Assembly: GCF_019459225.1 (NCBI RefSeq)
Contig: NZ_JAIAZY010000019.1
Span: 1-64,000, forward strand
DNA: 64,000 bases
From: Bacillus sp. IITD106
Lineage (GTDB): Bacteria > Bacillota > Bacilli > Bacillales > Bacillaceae_C
Direction of reading: 5' to 3'
The notes beneath the pieces are model-generated. The model had not been told where the DNA came from, did no database searches, and worked only from the letters and a program-made list of their open reading frames with translations. The translations under genes and the position numbers were made by a program. Shown here one piece after another: positions 7,628-16,521 of this stretch; the stretch's first letter is position 1, and each line of letters begins with the position of its first letter.

Positions 7628-10085
7628 CTTAATGCGAAGAAAGCTTCGAAGCTTTCTAATGATTGTGTCGATTGTCATTGGGGTGGCATCTACATTTGCC
7701 GTCGTCGCTGCGGTTGACTCTGCTGAAAAAGCTTTCCCGATTTTCTTAAAAAATGCTTTTGGGAAAGCGGATTTTAATATTAACGGGACAGAGGCGTATT
7801 TTTCAGAAGAGGTTCATCAGGATATAAAGAAATTGGAAAGTATGTCATCCGTTGCGGTGTTAAAAGAAAATACGAGTATTGAAATCGAAGGGGCGAACAA
7901 ATCTCCCATTCAAAGAAGAGTTGTTCTCAGTGGATATAGCGATTTAGATACTCCTGTTACGGCTTTTAAAGTCGTAAAAGGCAGTTTGAATACAGGTGGA
8001 GCAGTAATTACGGATCGAACTGCTAGAGTATGGAAGGTCAATGTAGGAGATACGATTTCCTTCAAATCAGATTCCGGAATACAAAGCATTAAAGTATCAG
8101 CCATCGTCAAATATACGGTTGAACTTATGGGACCATCAAGCTGGTCGATGGCAAACTATCACCCATGGTCGGTAGCTGTTCCGTTAAACGTTGTTCAGGA
8201 TTGGTATCGTCTTCCAGGAAAAATTGACAATATCCAAGTGAAAGTAAAAGACATATCTACGTTGAAAACAGTGGAGAGTCAAATAGAACAATTCGTTAAA
8301 AATTATGATGGAATCTATATGCAACCTGTCGTAATCGACTTTGAATCAACCTTCAAAACGCTTGATTCGTTCTTTCTAGCTCTTTATATTGCCGGATTCC
8401 TAGGTATCGCCCTTAGTGCTTTTATCATTTTCCATTCTTTCTATGTAAGTATGAAAGAACGCAAAAATGAATTTGCTGTATTAAAAACAGTAGGGTATAC
8501 ACCTTCCGACATACGAGCAATGGTTTTAACTGAAGTCATACTGATTTCCATTTTGGGAACAACGCTTGGGTTATTGCTCGGATACGCGTTTGGGCTTGGA
8601 TTAAAATCCCTTATCTTCTTAATATATAGCGTCTATGAAGGCGGAATGATACTGAAAAAAGGGTTGATACTTTCTGCTCTTGCCGGCTTGCTTGTTCCCA
8701 TTCTTGCTGCATTGTATCCGATGCGCCAGGCAGTTAACGTAAGCGTCATTGAGGTAGTAAAAGAAAATCGCGCTGCAGCTTTTAAGCCGAGTAAGTGGCT
8801 GGCCTTCATCGGAATACTGCTGATTACATCCGGGTTTTTTATTAAACATTTACTTTTAATCGTACCGTTGATGATTGGAATCATTTTCGTTTTTCCATAT
8901 TTGTTTAAGCTATTTGAATTTTTCCTTAAGAAAGTCGTTTATAAACCATTATTCCGTTTCTCTGGTGAAATGGCTGCACGTAATTTAAACCGGAATTTAG
9001 GCCGTACTTCGATGACTTCAGTCATTCTTAGTTTAGGAATTACGATGATTATACTAATGAGTTCGTTGAATTCTGCTCTTTTACAAACATATGAAAAAGT
9101 CATCTATTCATCGTATGGAGGAAATTTAGATATCATGTTCCACCACGTTGAAAAAGAGGATTTAGAAACCTTAAAGAATATTGAGGGTGTTGACGGGGCC
9201 ATCACTTATTCTATGCAATCCGTTATTTGGAACCTTGAAGAACAAAAACGTAAACTGCCTGTTTATGGGGTTGGCGAGGAATGGATTGATCGTTTCTCCT
9301 TATTTACTTCTCCAGATATGAGCAACAGTGAGCGAATAAAGCAATTACAGTCAGATGAAATTCTTTTAGATAAAATTTCCTACGATGTGTGGGGAGGTAC
9401 GATCGGAGAAAGCATTCTGCTCGATACACTTCAAGGATTAAAAGCGTATAAGGTTGTTGGCATTGTCGATTCGATGAAAAACAGCGGCTACGGGGCTTTT
9501 ATGAAAGAAGAAGTCTTTAAAGAGAGCTTTGGGCTTAAATATGAAAGAAATGCCCTTGTCATAAAAGATGAGGATACAAGTCCGTTGCAATTGAGGGAAA
9601 GAATTTTTGATCAGTTTGGAGATAGAATTGAAGAAATGTTTGGACCGGAAGATTGGGTCGCCGTTATAAGTGCGACTTTTACAGGATCATTCACGATTAT
9701 AAACGGACTTGTCGTCTTAGCCATCATAGTTTCAGGGATTGGAATCACCAATACATTATTGATTAGTGTAATGGAACGGATTCGTGAAATTGGGATGATG
9801 CGGGCAGTTGGTGTGTCACGGAGGCAAATAGTTGGAATGATTCTACTGGAAGGCTTTGGTATTGGGCTAGCGGCGACAGTTATCGGCTCCATGTTTGGAA
9901 TTCTTTTAATCTATATTACTTCTACGTTTTTGGAGGTAAGTTCACTCACTTTTGATTTTGGAATCTCATGGGGCATCATCATTGCAACGACTTTGTTTGG
10001 ACTTTCTATTAGCTTGATTTCTAGTCTTGCTCCAGCCTCTAGAGCAGCTAAAACAAAATTGAGTGAAGCATTAAGATACGAATAA
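7599..10085 (+). CDS. ABC transporter permease with two FtsX-type domains
   Basis: An 828-residue membrane protein. An N-terminal membrane helix (about residues 16-37) is followed by a large extracytoplasmic domain. A first FtsX/MacB-type bundle lies around residues 255-390. Two more hydrophobic segments, a second extracytoplasmic domain and a C-terminal FtsX bundle (about residues 705-820) complete it. Repeated motifs such as RKNEFAVLKTVGYT and RIREIGMMRAVGVS mark the two halves. ATG 7599 fits better than an upstream ATG at 7557, which lies deep inside the ATPase gene. The partner is the overlapping ATPase. Substrate unknown; peptide or lipid export, or antimicrobial defence, are plausible. 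Confidence 0.9.
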   Translation: MNHWLVAWRNLMRRKLRSFLMIVSIVIGVASTFAVVAAVDSAEKAFPIFLKNAFGKADFNINGTEAYFSEEVHQDIKKLESMSSVAVLKENTSIEIEGANKSPIQRRVVLSGYSDLDTPVTAFKVVKGSLNTGGAVITDRTARVWKVNVGDTISFKSDSGIQSIKVSAIVKYTVELMGPSSWSMANYHPWSVAVPLNVVQDWYRLPGKIDNIQVKVKDISTLKTVESQIEQFVKNYDGIYMQPVVIDFESTFKTLDSFFLALYIAGFLGIALSAFIIFHSFYVSMKERKNEFAVLKTVGYTPSDIRAMVLTEVILISILGTTLGLLLGYAFGLGLKSLIFLIYSVYEGGMILKKGLILSALAGLLVPILAALYPMRQAVNVSVIEVVKENRAAAFKPSKWLAFIGILLITSGFFIKHLLLIVPLMIGIIFVFPYLFKLFEFFLKKVVYKPLFRFSGEMAARNLNRNLGRTSMTSVILSLGITMIILMSSLNSALLQTYEKVIYSSYGGNLDIMFHHVEKEDLETLKNIEGVDGAITYSMQSVIWNLEEQKRKLPVYGVGEEWIDRFSLFTSPDMSNSERIKQLQSDEILLDKISYDVWGGTIGESILLDTLQGLKAYKVVGIVDSMKNSGYGAFMKEEVFKESFGLKYERNALVIKDEDTSPLQLRERIFDQFGDRIEEMFGPEDWVAVISATFTGSFTIINGLVVLAIIVSGIGITNTLLISVMERIREIGMMRAVGVSRRQIVGMILLEGFGIGLAATVIGSMFGILLIYITSTFLEVSSLTFDFGISWGIIIATTLFGLSISLISSLAPASRAAKTKLSEALRYE

Positions 10086-10098
10086 TGAAGAAATTTGC

Positions 10099-10120
10099 GG
10101 GCGGAAAGATATTTCCGCCC
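10099..10120 (+). other. Perfect hairpin between the permease and the small downstream gene
   Basis: A 9-bp perfect inverted repeat GGGCGGAAA / TTTCCGCCC with a GATA loop lies 13 nt after the permease stop. No T-run follows, so it is probably an mRNA-stabilising or processing element rather than a terminator. Confidence 0.5.
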
Positions 10121-10142
10121 AGCATGAAGGAGAGTGAATAAA

Positions 10143-10346
10143 GTGCATAATCTGTATGTTGAAGAAAAATTAATGAAGCTTGAAGAACGCGAACGCCAAC
10201 GAAAGGCTGATCAAGCATGGATGTGGTCAAATAAAGGTGAGGGTGTATCTCTTAAAAAAACATTCTTTTTTAAAAATAGACTGCATTTGAAAGGCTTTAG
10301 AAAGATTTATGTGAATATAAAATGTTTAATATTTTCCTGTGATTGA
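10143..10346 (+). CDS. Small basic protein of unknown function, third gene of the ABC operon
   Basis: A 67-residue product. The N-terminal 30 residues form a strongly charged predicted helix (VEEKLMKLEERERQRKADQ) containing two tryptophans just after it. The rest is basic with short hydrophobic stretches. AAGGAG at 10127-10132 fits GTG 10143 with 10 nt spacing; GTG 10134 is too close. It follows the FtsX permease without a clear terminator, suggesting co-transcription. No family is recognised. It may be a real small accessory protein, but the coding call rests on the ribosome binding site and context only. Confidence 0.45.
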   Translation: MHNLYVEEKLMKLEERERQRKADQAWMWSNKGEGVSLKKTFFFKNRLHLKGFRKIYVNIKCLIFSCD

Positions 10347-10442
10347 AAAAAATGAAATAAATTTTGAACAGCTTCTAATACAGAGTTCAGGCACTCATTC
10401 CGATATTAAGGATTGGGTGACTTGAATAGTAGGAGTGAGTTT

Positions 10443-11483
10443 ATGGTATATGATGTTGTGGTTATTGGTGGTGGCCAGGCGGGGTTGGCCATGGGTTATT
10501 ACTTAAGGAAAACGCCTTTATCTTATATCATTCTTGATAACAATAAATCAGTTGGTGAGGCTTGGCGAAAAAGGTATGACTCTCTAGTCTTATTTACCCC
10601 GCGGTCATATAGTTCATTACCCGGCTTGGTGTTGGAGGGTGATCCTTTAGGCTTCCCAACGAAAAACGAAATTGCTGATTACCTTGAAAGATATGTTAAA
10701 ACGTTTGATTTGCCTATTCAGTTAAAATGTGAAGTAACAAAGGTTCGGAAAGAAAATGATGAATATCATATTGTCGCAGATGACACTATATTAAAGTCTA
10801 AAAAAGTCATCATCGCAACAGGTCCTTTTCATACTCCTAGAATCCCATCTTTTGCAAAAGACCTTCCTAATAATGTTATTCAGCTTCATTCTTCTGAATA
10901 TAAAAATCCATCACAATTAAATCGAGGCTCTGTCTTAGTCGTTGGAGGCGGAAATTCTGGTGCACAAATTGCTGTTGAACTATCAGATTCGCACGAAACA
11001 TACTTATCCATTGGCCATAAGATTCGCTTTCTCCCTTTATCGATTGGTAAAAAGAGCTTCTTTTGGTGGTGTGAGAAAATAGGGCTATTAATGGCGAGCG
11101 GAGACTCCTTTATCGGAAAAAAATTTAAAGACAAACCAGATCCCATATTTGGCTTTGAGTTAAAAGAGAAAATCAAAAATTATGAAGTTCAATTAAAAAC
11201 TAGAACAAAATCTATTAAGGAAAATGTCATCCAGTTTGAAGACTTATCAACATTAAAAGTAAAAAATGTTATTTGGGCAACTGGCTTTAATAAAGATTAC
11301 TCGTGGATAGAAATCCATAACCTTTTTGATGGGAATGGCAATATAAGACATACAAGAGGAATTACGGATTACGCTGGCTTATACTTTCTAGGCCTTCCTT
11401 GGCAGCATCGCAGAGGATCCGCTCTATTATTAGGGGTAGGAGACGATGCAGAATTTTTAGCGCAACATATAGAATCACATTAG
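10443..11483 (+). CDS. Flavin-containing monooxygenase-like NAD(P)/FAD oxidoreductase (CzcO-like)
   Basis: A 346-residue flavoprotein. The FAD-binding motif GGGQAGLAMGYYL lies at the N-terminus, a second Rossmann motif GGGNSGAQIAVEL near residue 170, and the closing ATGF motif near residue 280. This is the two-dinucleotide layout of the CzcO/YhiN-like group of putative monooxygenases, which oxidise small organic substrates using NADPH. ATG 10443 has AGGAG at 10431-10435; the upstream TTG 10413 lacks a site. It lies between the ABC operon and the exporter and ends with its own terminator. Substrate unknown. Confidence 0.85.
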   Translation: MVYDVVVIGGGQAGLAMGYYLRKTPLSYIILDNNKSVGEAWRKRYDSLVLFTPRSYSSLPGLVLEGDPLGFPTKNEIADYLERYVKTFDLPIQLKCEVTKVRKENDEYHIVADDTILKSKKVIIATGPFHTPRIPSFAKDLPNNVIQLHSSEYKNPSQLNRGSVLVVGGGNSGAQIAVELSDSHETYLSIGHKIRFLPLSIGKKSFFWWCEKIGLLMASGDSFIGKKFKDKPDPIFGFELKEKIKNYEVQLKTRTKSIKENVIQFEDLSTLKVKNVIWATGFNKDYSWIEIHNLFDGNGNIRHTRGITDYAGLYFLGLPWQHRRGSALLLGVGDDAEFLAQHIESH

Positions 11484-11495
11484 TAGAAGTTTTAT

Positions 11496-11526
11496 AAAAA
11501 TCTACCTTTTTGGGTAGATTTTTTTT
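11496..11526 (+). terminator. Terminator after the flavoprotein gene
   Basis: The stem AAAATCTACC / GGGTAGATTTT has a T-rich loop and is followed by eight T residues ending at 11526. Confidence 0.9.
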
Positions 11527-11545
11527 CAGCTCTTCCCACAAAATC

Positions 11546-11623
11546 TTGCGGTATGATTCAAAAATCATGCGGGGAAAATTCAACAATATTGCGGTTAGGA
11601 AGGACTGAAATCGCCGTACAATG
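11546..11623 (+). promoter_or_regulatory. Activator-type promoter with three TGCGG boxes, upstream of the ABC exporter
   Basis: Boxes TTGCGG (11546), ATGCGG (11567) and TTGCGG (11589) are spaced 21 and 22 bp. A -10 TACAAT lies at 11617-11622, exactly 28 bp from the start of the last box, as in the promoter at 6772-6849. The first two boxes are followed after 4-5 nt by ATTCAA, a possible degenerate second half-site. No -35 consensus is present, in keeping with activator dependence. Confidence 0.7.
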
Positions 11624-11657
11624 ACAACAATCATAGAGATTGAAAGGGGTACGGACG

Positions 11658-13427
11658 ATGAATAACTATCAATTATTTATGCCATATGTGAAACAGGTTA
11701 GCAAATTGTATCTTATGGGATTTGTTGGAAGTATTTTTCGATTTTTAATTCCACTTTTTGTTCCATTAATTTTGAAATATATATTTGATCAATTGCTGCA
11801 AAATGAAGCGTTGAGCCGGACGGAAATGCTCGAACAACTTTTATACATTTCAGCAGGAATGATTATTGTGTTTCTTTTCCTTCGCACCCCGATGGAATAT
11901 ATACGGCAGTTTTGTATTCATAAGGCAAACAATAATATTATTAAACAGCTTCGGAAGGATGCTTTTCAAAAAGTTCATTCTTTAGATGCAAAGTATTTTG
12001 TAGATAATAAAAGTGGAGAAATTGGAACTCGCTTTTTCGATGATATTGAAAAGGTAAGAGGCTTTTTGACTGCAATGTTTGGGAACATCTGGATTGAAAT
12101 GATTGTTCTGTTTTTTGTCATCACCGTGATGGTAACACTCAATCTGAAGCTAGCCGTTTTATCAGTACTATTAGTCGGTTTTCAATTTGTTTTAGCTCAT
12201 CTTTTATCTAAAAAGTTTAAAAGATCGACTCGAAACATGATGAAGTATCGATCGGTAATGAGCGGGTTTATTTTTGAAAAAATACAGGGTGCCTTTCTAT
12301 CTAAATTATTTGCAGCGGAAAAACGTGACAAGGAAGAATTGGATGAACATTTAACTCATTTCGATCGTTTAACCGATAAGCATGCTCGGTTAAATGCCGT
12401 CATGCTGGCTTCTGTTAATGTTCTAAGTGATATGACACCGTTTATCGTAGCGATCGTCGCAAGTCTATATGTGATAGATGGCAGTATAACAATTGGTAGT
12501 TTGATTGCATTTTTCGCGTATGTGGATAAAATGAGAAGTCCTGTTGCAGCCTTGGTGAATGCCTATCCAGCAATTGTAGAAGGAAACGTTGCGCTTAAAA
12601 GGATTTTCGACTTTTTCCTTACTCCGTCAACGATAATAGAAAGTGAAAAGCCAATAAAATTAAAGCAATTTCATCAATCCATTCAATTAAATCAAGTTTC
12701 TTTTTCCTATGACGGAAAAAATGAAATCATTAAAAACATGTCATTGACATTAGAAAAGGGAAAAACATATGCATTTGTCGGCGAAAGTGGCGGCGGAAAG
12801 AGCACCATTCTTCAACTGTTGCTTAGAATGTATGATGCGACTAAGGGTGAAGTGTTAATAGATGGAGTGAATATTAAAGATTACTCGATTGCCAGTCTTA
12901 GAGAGCATATGGGGATTGTGACACAGGATAATTTCTTATACAGCACCTCGATTAAAGATAATATTAAATTGGCAAAATTGGATGCGACGGATGAAGAAAT
13001 CATTACTGCTGCCCAAAAAGCATTCGCTCATGATTTTATTTCAGAATTACCACAACAATACGATACAGAAATTGGCGAAAGAGGAATCAAGCTATCTGGC
13101 GGTCAGAAACAGCGAATTGCCCTAGCACGTGTATTCTTAAAAGATCCTTCTCTCATTATTTTAGATGAAGCAACGAGCGCACTTGATAATGAAAGTGAAA
13201 AGCTTGTTCAAGAATCAATCAGCCAATTCGAGAAAGATAAAACAATTATCATGATTGCCCATAGACTTTCAACGATTGTAAACGCTGATAAGATATTTGT
13301 AGTGAAAAAAGGAGGAATCGTAGAAAGTGGTAACCATCAAAACTTGCTTAGACGTAGTGGCTATTACAAAGAACTTTACTCGAAGCAGAATATGGTGAAT
13401 GAAGAGGCACTAACTGCGGTAGGATGA
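11658..13427 (+). CDS. ABC exporter, fused transmembrane and ATPase domains (ABCB/MsbA-like)
   Basis: A 589-residue half-transporter expected to work as a homodimer. Six membrane segments occupy about residues 1-310. The ATPase follows with Walker A GESGGGKST at about 375, signature LSGGQKQRIALAR at about 479 and Walker B LIILDEATSALD, plus the H-loop IAHRLS. ATG 11658 is preceded by GAAAGGGG; the upstream TTG 11640 is rejected. It is transcribed from the triple-box promoter, probably as part of the ComA-like regulon. Substrate (drug, lipid or peptide) is not evident; no peptidase domain is present. Confidence 0.92.
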   Translation: MNNYQLFMPYVKQVSKLYLMGFVGSIFRFLIPLFVPLILKYIFDQLLQNEALSRTEMLEQLLYISAGMIIVFLFLRTPMEYIRQFCIHKANNNIIKQLRKDAFQKVHSLDAKYFVDNKSGEIGTRFFDDIEKVRGFLTAMFGNIWIEMIVLFFVITVMVTLNLKLAVLSVLLVGFQFVLAHLLSKKFKRSTRNMMKYRSVMSGFIFEKIQGAFLSKLFAAEKRDKEELDEHLTHFDRLTDKHARLNAVMLASVNVLSDMTPFIVAIVASLYVIDGSITIGSLIAFFAYVDKMRSPVAALVNAYPAIVEGNVALKRIFDFFLTPSTIIESEKPIKLKQFHQSIQLNQVSFSYDGKNEIIKNMSLTLEKGKTYAFVGESGGGKSTILQLLLRMYDATKGEVLIDGVNIKDYSIASLREHMGIVTQDNFLYSTSIKDNIKLAKLDATDEEIITAAQKAFAHDFISELPQQYDTEIGERGIKLSGGQKQRIALARVFLKDPSLIILDEATSALDNESEKLVQESISQFEKDKTIIMIAHRLSTIVNADKIFVVKKGGIVESGNHQNLLRRSGYYKELYSKQNMVNEEALTAVG

Positions 13428-13448
13428 TGATAAGAATATTAACTGTAT

Positions 13449-13479
13449 AACCCACTCCTTGGGATGTCGTGGGTTTTTG
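13449..13479 (+). terminator. Terminator after the ABC exporter
   Basis: The stem AACCCAC / GTGGGTT is followed by a short T-run at 13474-13478. Confidence 0.85.
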
Positions 13480-13614
13480 TAATGAAATTAGAGGCAAATC
13501 TGGTCATCTCTGAATTTATCCTTCTCTTATATTATTTACTAATGTGATTGGATGTTTTATTGTAAAAATAGGAAAGAAGATATTAAGTTAAAAGGGATTT
13601 TGGGGGAATAAAAA

Positions 13615-15036
13615 GTGACATTAACATCTACAGAAACACAGAATTTTATCGACATTATTTCAGACTTTGCACCAAAGCTAGTAGGAGAAATGGGTAAAGC
13701 TTATGTGCAGCCGGACATACCAGAGAAGAAGCTGCAAAATGCGCTTCAATCTTATGGAGAAGGAATCAATGCAACGAATGTCGTTGCTCTTTATGATGGT
13801 ACCACTTTTGGCAGTGCGAAGGATGGTTTCCTTATTACAAAAGCGGGATTTTATTATAAAGAAATTTTGGTAAAACCTACCTATATTAATTTTAATACGA
13901 TCACGAAAGTAGAAAAAGAAGAGGTTGCCGTTCCGAGAAAGAACAAGCCTGACAAAATTAACTATACGTTACATATTGAAGCAGGCGAAGAAAGAATCAC
14001 TTTTCCTGTAAATAATCTATACGTAGATGGTGAGCAATTATATTTATTTTTACAAAAGGTAATTGAATCGAAGGATCAAGACTTAATTGATGAAACAGAT
14101 AAAATCATGATTTTAGAAGATATGCATGAAGATGTAAAACTGAATTACGTCAAAGCAATCGTCCAATTTGTCATGAAGGAAAATGAAGAAATAGACCCGA
14201 AGTCGCTTTCTGAAATACAGACGCTTATGGCGCAATTGAATTTTGATGCAGAGTTACGTCACAAAATTCGATCTTATGTGGCGGAGCCATCCTTAACAAT
14301 CAATGAACTATTAGAAAAAATGATTGTTAACATTCCACGTGGAAGCGAAACTGCATTGGAAATCTCATTAGTTAAAGATATGATTCGTGTCCATCGTGCA
14401 AAAGGAGCTGATACTCCTGCATTAGAAGTAGAGTCTATTGTTAATCTAGCAAAACGATATGCTATTGATGAAAATCAGATTACCGTCATTGAGCAAGGGA
14501 TTAAAAATGATGAAAAAATAATGCGCGGTGAAGTAAAAGACGATCAAATCATTAAAAATGCAAAGGAATTGTCAGCAAGAGCGGCTTCGGTAGGTGTGCC
14601 AATTGCGGCAATTTATATGAGTGGAAGTGTTGTCGGCTTGAGTGCGGCAGGACTTACATCTGGGTTGGCGGCTCTTGGTCTTGGAGGAGTGCTAGGATTA
14701 TCTTCGATGGTAACGGGAATTGGGGTTGTCGTCATTGCGGGAGTCGGCGTATACAAAGGCATTCAATGGTTGACAGGTGGCAGTGAACGTTCGAAAACTC
14801 AGAAACGTGAATTTTTCATTCAAGAGATCATTAAAAACAATCAAAAAACGATTAATAACTTAGCGGAAGATGTGAACTTTTTTGCTGAAAAGGTTGTAGA
14901 AATTGCTCTTGAACAGGAAGTTAATAAACAAAGACTTGAGAAACTGGGGAAAGAGTTGACTATATTTACGAAGGCATTAAAGACGCTTCAAGAAAAAGGC
15001 ATAGATTTACAAACTGTTTTGGAGCAAAAGGATTAA
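13615..15036 (+). CDS. Uncharacterised membrane protein: PH-like, two TerB-like regions, glycine-rich membrane hairpin
   Basis: A 473-residue protein with no recognised full-length family. Residues about 50-150 look like a bacterial PH-like beta domain (DGFLITKAGFYYKE). Residues 165-235 and 245-310 look like two helical TerB-like units. Residues 320-385 form a glycine/alanine-rich hydrophobic stretch, consistent with a membrane hairpin. The C-terminal 80 residues are a predicted coiled coil. GTG 13615 has GGGGGAA upstream. The next gene starts 3 nt after the stop, so the two are surely co-translated. Domain names are pattern-based guesses. Confidence 0.7.
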   Translation: MTLTSTETQNFIDIISDFAPKLVGEMGKAYVQPDIPEKKLQNALQSYGEGINATNVVALYDGTTFGSAKDGFLITKAGFYYKEILVKPTYINFNTITKVEKEEVAVPRKNKPDKINYTLHIEAGEERITFPVNNLYVDGEQLYLFLQKVIESKDQDLIDETDKIMILEDMHEDVKLNYVKAIVQFVMKENEEIDPKSLSEIQTLMAQLNFDAELRHKIRSYVAEPSLTINELLEKMIVNIPRGSETALEISLVKDMIRVHRAKGADTPALEVESIVNLAKRYAIDENQITVIEQGIKNDEKIMRGEVKDDQIIKNAKELSARAASVGVPIAAIYMSGSVVGLSAAGLTSGLAALGLGGVLGLSSMVTGIGVVVIAGVGVYKGIQWLTGGSERSKTQKREFFIQEIIKNNQKTINNLAEDVNFFAEKVVEIALEQEVNKQRLEKLGKELTIFTKALKTLQEKGIDLQTVLEQKD

Positions 15037-15039
15037 TCT

Positions 15040-16449
15040 ATGAAAAAGTTTGAGAAAGCATTACTTGTCCAAGATGACCAAATAAAAAGAATATCAAAAA
15101 CCTTAGGCGATGTACAAACTGTTGGGAGTGAATTGAGAGAGGAGAATGCAGTCCAAAAAACGAAGCTGGATGAGGCGGATGAGCAAATGAATCAGCTCTT
15201 CGCCTCACTTGGAATCAATCGAATGAATTTGGAACTAGAAGGTGTGGAAACATCTGACTCTATTCAATTACCAAGCGATGAAATGACTAACATAAAACTT
15301 CAAACCTTTGAGCCACTTCCAATTGTTGACGGTGCAAATTGGGATGATTATGAGAAAAATATAGACTCCTATATGGATAAATATGCTTTAGATTTGAACA
15401 TTGATCCAATTAAGCAACTATTGTCAGCCCAAAAAATTAAAGAGATAGAGAATAAGTTCCATCAAGAATTTGGAGACACTCGTTGGACTAAATGGGATTA
15501 TACGATTGTTGGACTAGCCGCTTTAGTCAGTTTTTTAGTAGATTTGCTTGTAGTCAAAATGCCAGCGGGCGCAGCGGATAAATATGTACCGCAGTCTCAA
15601 AAGAGTGCTGCAGGAAAATGGGTTAACAAAATGATGGATTCTTATTTGAATCCGGAAAATAATGCAGCGATTAGAAAATTAGAAAGCTGGGCGAAAACCC
15701 CGTACGACGCGGTAAATGTAAAATCCTTTGATCGAATCATAAGTGAAGAAGGACCAATCAAAATGAACGCCAATCTCCATAGGTTGAAAACACCTGGGCA
15801 TGATCCTGTGCTGCAACTCATTTTCGGTGTTTTGGATTGTATGAATGGGACGATTTCGGTATTTGATCAGAGCGGAAAATTGGCAGTATTAGATAATCCT
15901 AATTTTGGAGGGACGAATCTATTTTTATCGATTACAAAAACATTAGCTCACTTCATTACGGATATCGGTACTCCAAAAGGAGTCGTACCGCCATTTTTTT
16001 CACTAACACAAGCTATCACTTTAGAAACACCTTTCGAGATAAAAGACCGAGGTACGATGAGAAAAATGAAACTTAATGAACTGGCAGAGCGCATGTATTC
16101 CGTTGGAGGATATAACTTCAATCATTTTCTCGTCATGTCCTTAACACCACTCTCGGTAGAAATGATCATCAGAAGCTATCGTTGGATGACGAAACCTGAA
16201 ACAAATGTTGATTTCAAAAGAGATTACAAGCTTAATAGTATGCTAACGTTAGCCCACTCTTTAACGATGTCTACTAATATTATGAAAATGTGGTTAAATG
16301 GTTGGAACCCACTTGCTTTCAACTATGCAGAGCTATTGATGCTAATAAAGTCATTTTATTCTTTTGCAAGAGCAAAATCGGAAAGAGATAAAAAGATTGA
16401 AAGTACGCTCTTACATAATTGGGAAGAAATATATCGAGTACAAGTATAA
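15040..16449 (+). CDS. Uncharacterised partner membrane protein of the PH/TerB-like module
   Basis: A 469-residue protein with no recognised family. Residues 1-55 form a predicted coiled coil and could pair with the coiled-coil tail of the upstream protein. A probable membrane helix occurs at about residues 152-172 (VGLAALVSFLVDLLVV). The core contains the striking segment HRLKTPGHDPVLQLIFG near residue 248, with His and Asp residues, and a second hydrophobic region near 360-375. ATG 15040 has AAAGGA 8 nt upstream. The gene is tightly linked to the preceding one. No enzymatic role can be assigned. Confidence 0.65.
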   Translation: MKKFEKALLVQDDQIKRISKTLGDVQTVGSELREENAVQKTKLDEADEQMNQLFASLGINRMNLELEGVETSDSIQLPSDEMTNIKLQTFEPLPIVDGANWDDYEKNIDSYMDKYALDLNIDPIKQLLSAQKIKEIENKFHQEFGDTRWTKWDYTIVGLAALVSFLVDLLVVKMPAGAADKYVPQSQKSAAGKWVNKMMDSYLNPENNAAIRKLESWAKTPYDAVNVKSFDRIISEEGPIKMNANLHRLKTPGHDPVLQLIFGVLDCMNGTISVFDQSGKLAVLDNPNFGGTNLFLSITKTLAHFITDIGTPKGVVPPFFSLTQAITLETPFEIKDRGTMRKMKLNELAERMYSVGGYNFNHFLVMSLTPLSVEMIIRSYRWMTKPETNVDFKRDYKLNSMLTLAHSLTMSTNIMKMWLNGWNPLAFNYAELLMLIKSFYSFARAKSERDKKIESTLLHNWEEIYRVQV

Positions 16450-16452
16450 GAA

Positions 16453-16482
16453 TAGAACCCGTCGGATTTTCGGCGGGTTCTA
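16453..16482. terminator. Hairpin between convergent genes
   Basis: A 12-bp stem TAGAACCCGTCG / CGGCGGGTTCTA (one mismatch) lies between the convergent 15040 and 16522 genes. Neither side has a strong T-run, so it is only a probable bidirectional terminator. Confidence 0.55.
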
Positions 16483-16521
16483 TGCTATAAAACGTGGATG
16501 GAGGGTGCTTCTGGATCTTCT

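Noticed and set aside
10099-10120. Hairpin considered as a terminator of the FtsX-type permease
   Set aside because: Perfect stem but no T-run, and the next ORF starts 23 nt later, so a stabilising role is more likely.
11362-11634. Minus-strand ORF across the exporter promoter
   Set aside because: It spans a terminator and the conserved promoter boxes; no family or ribosome site.
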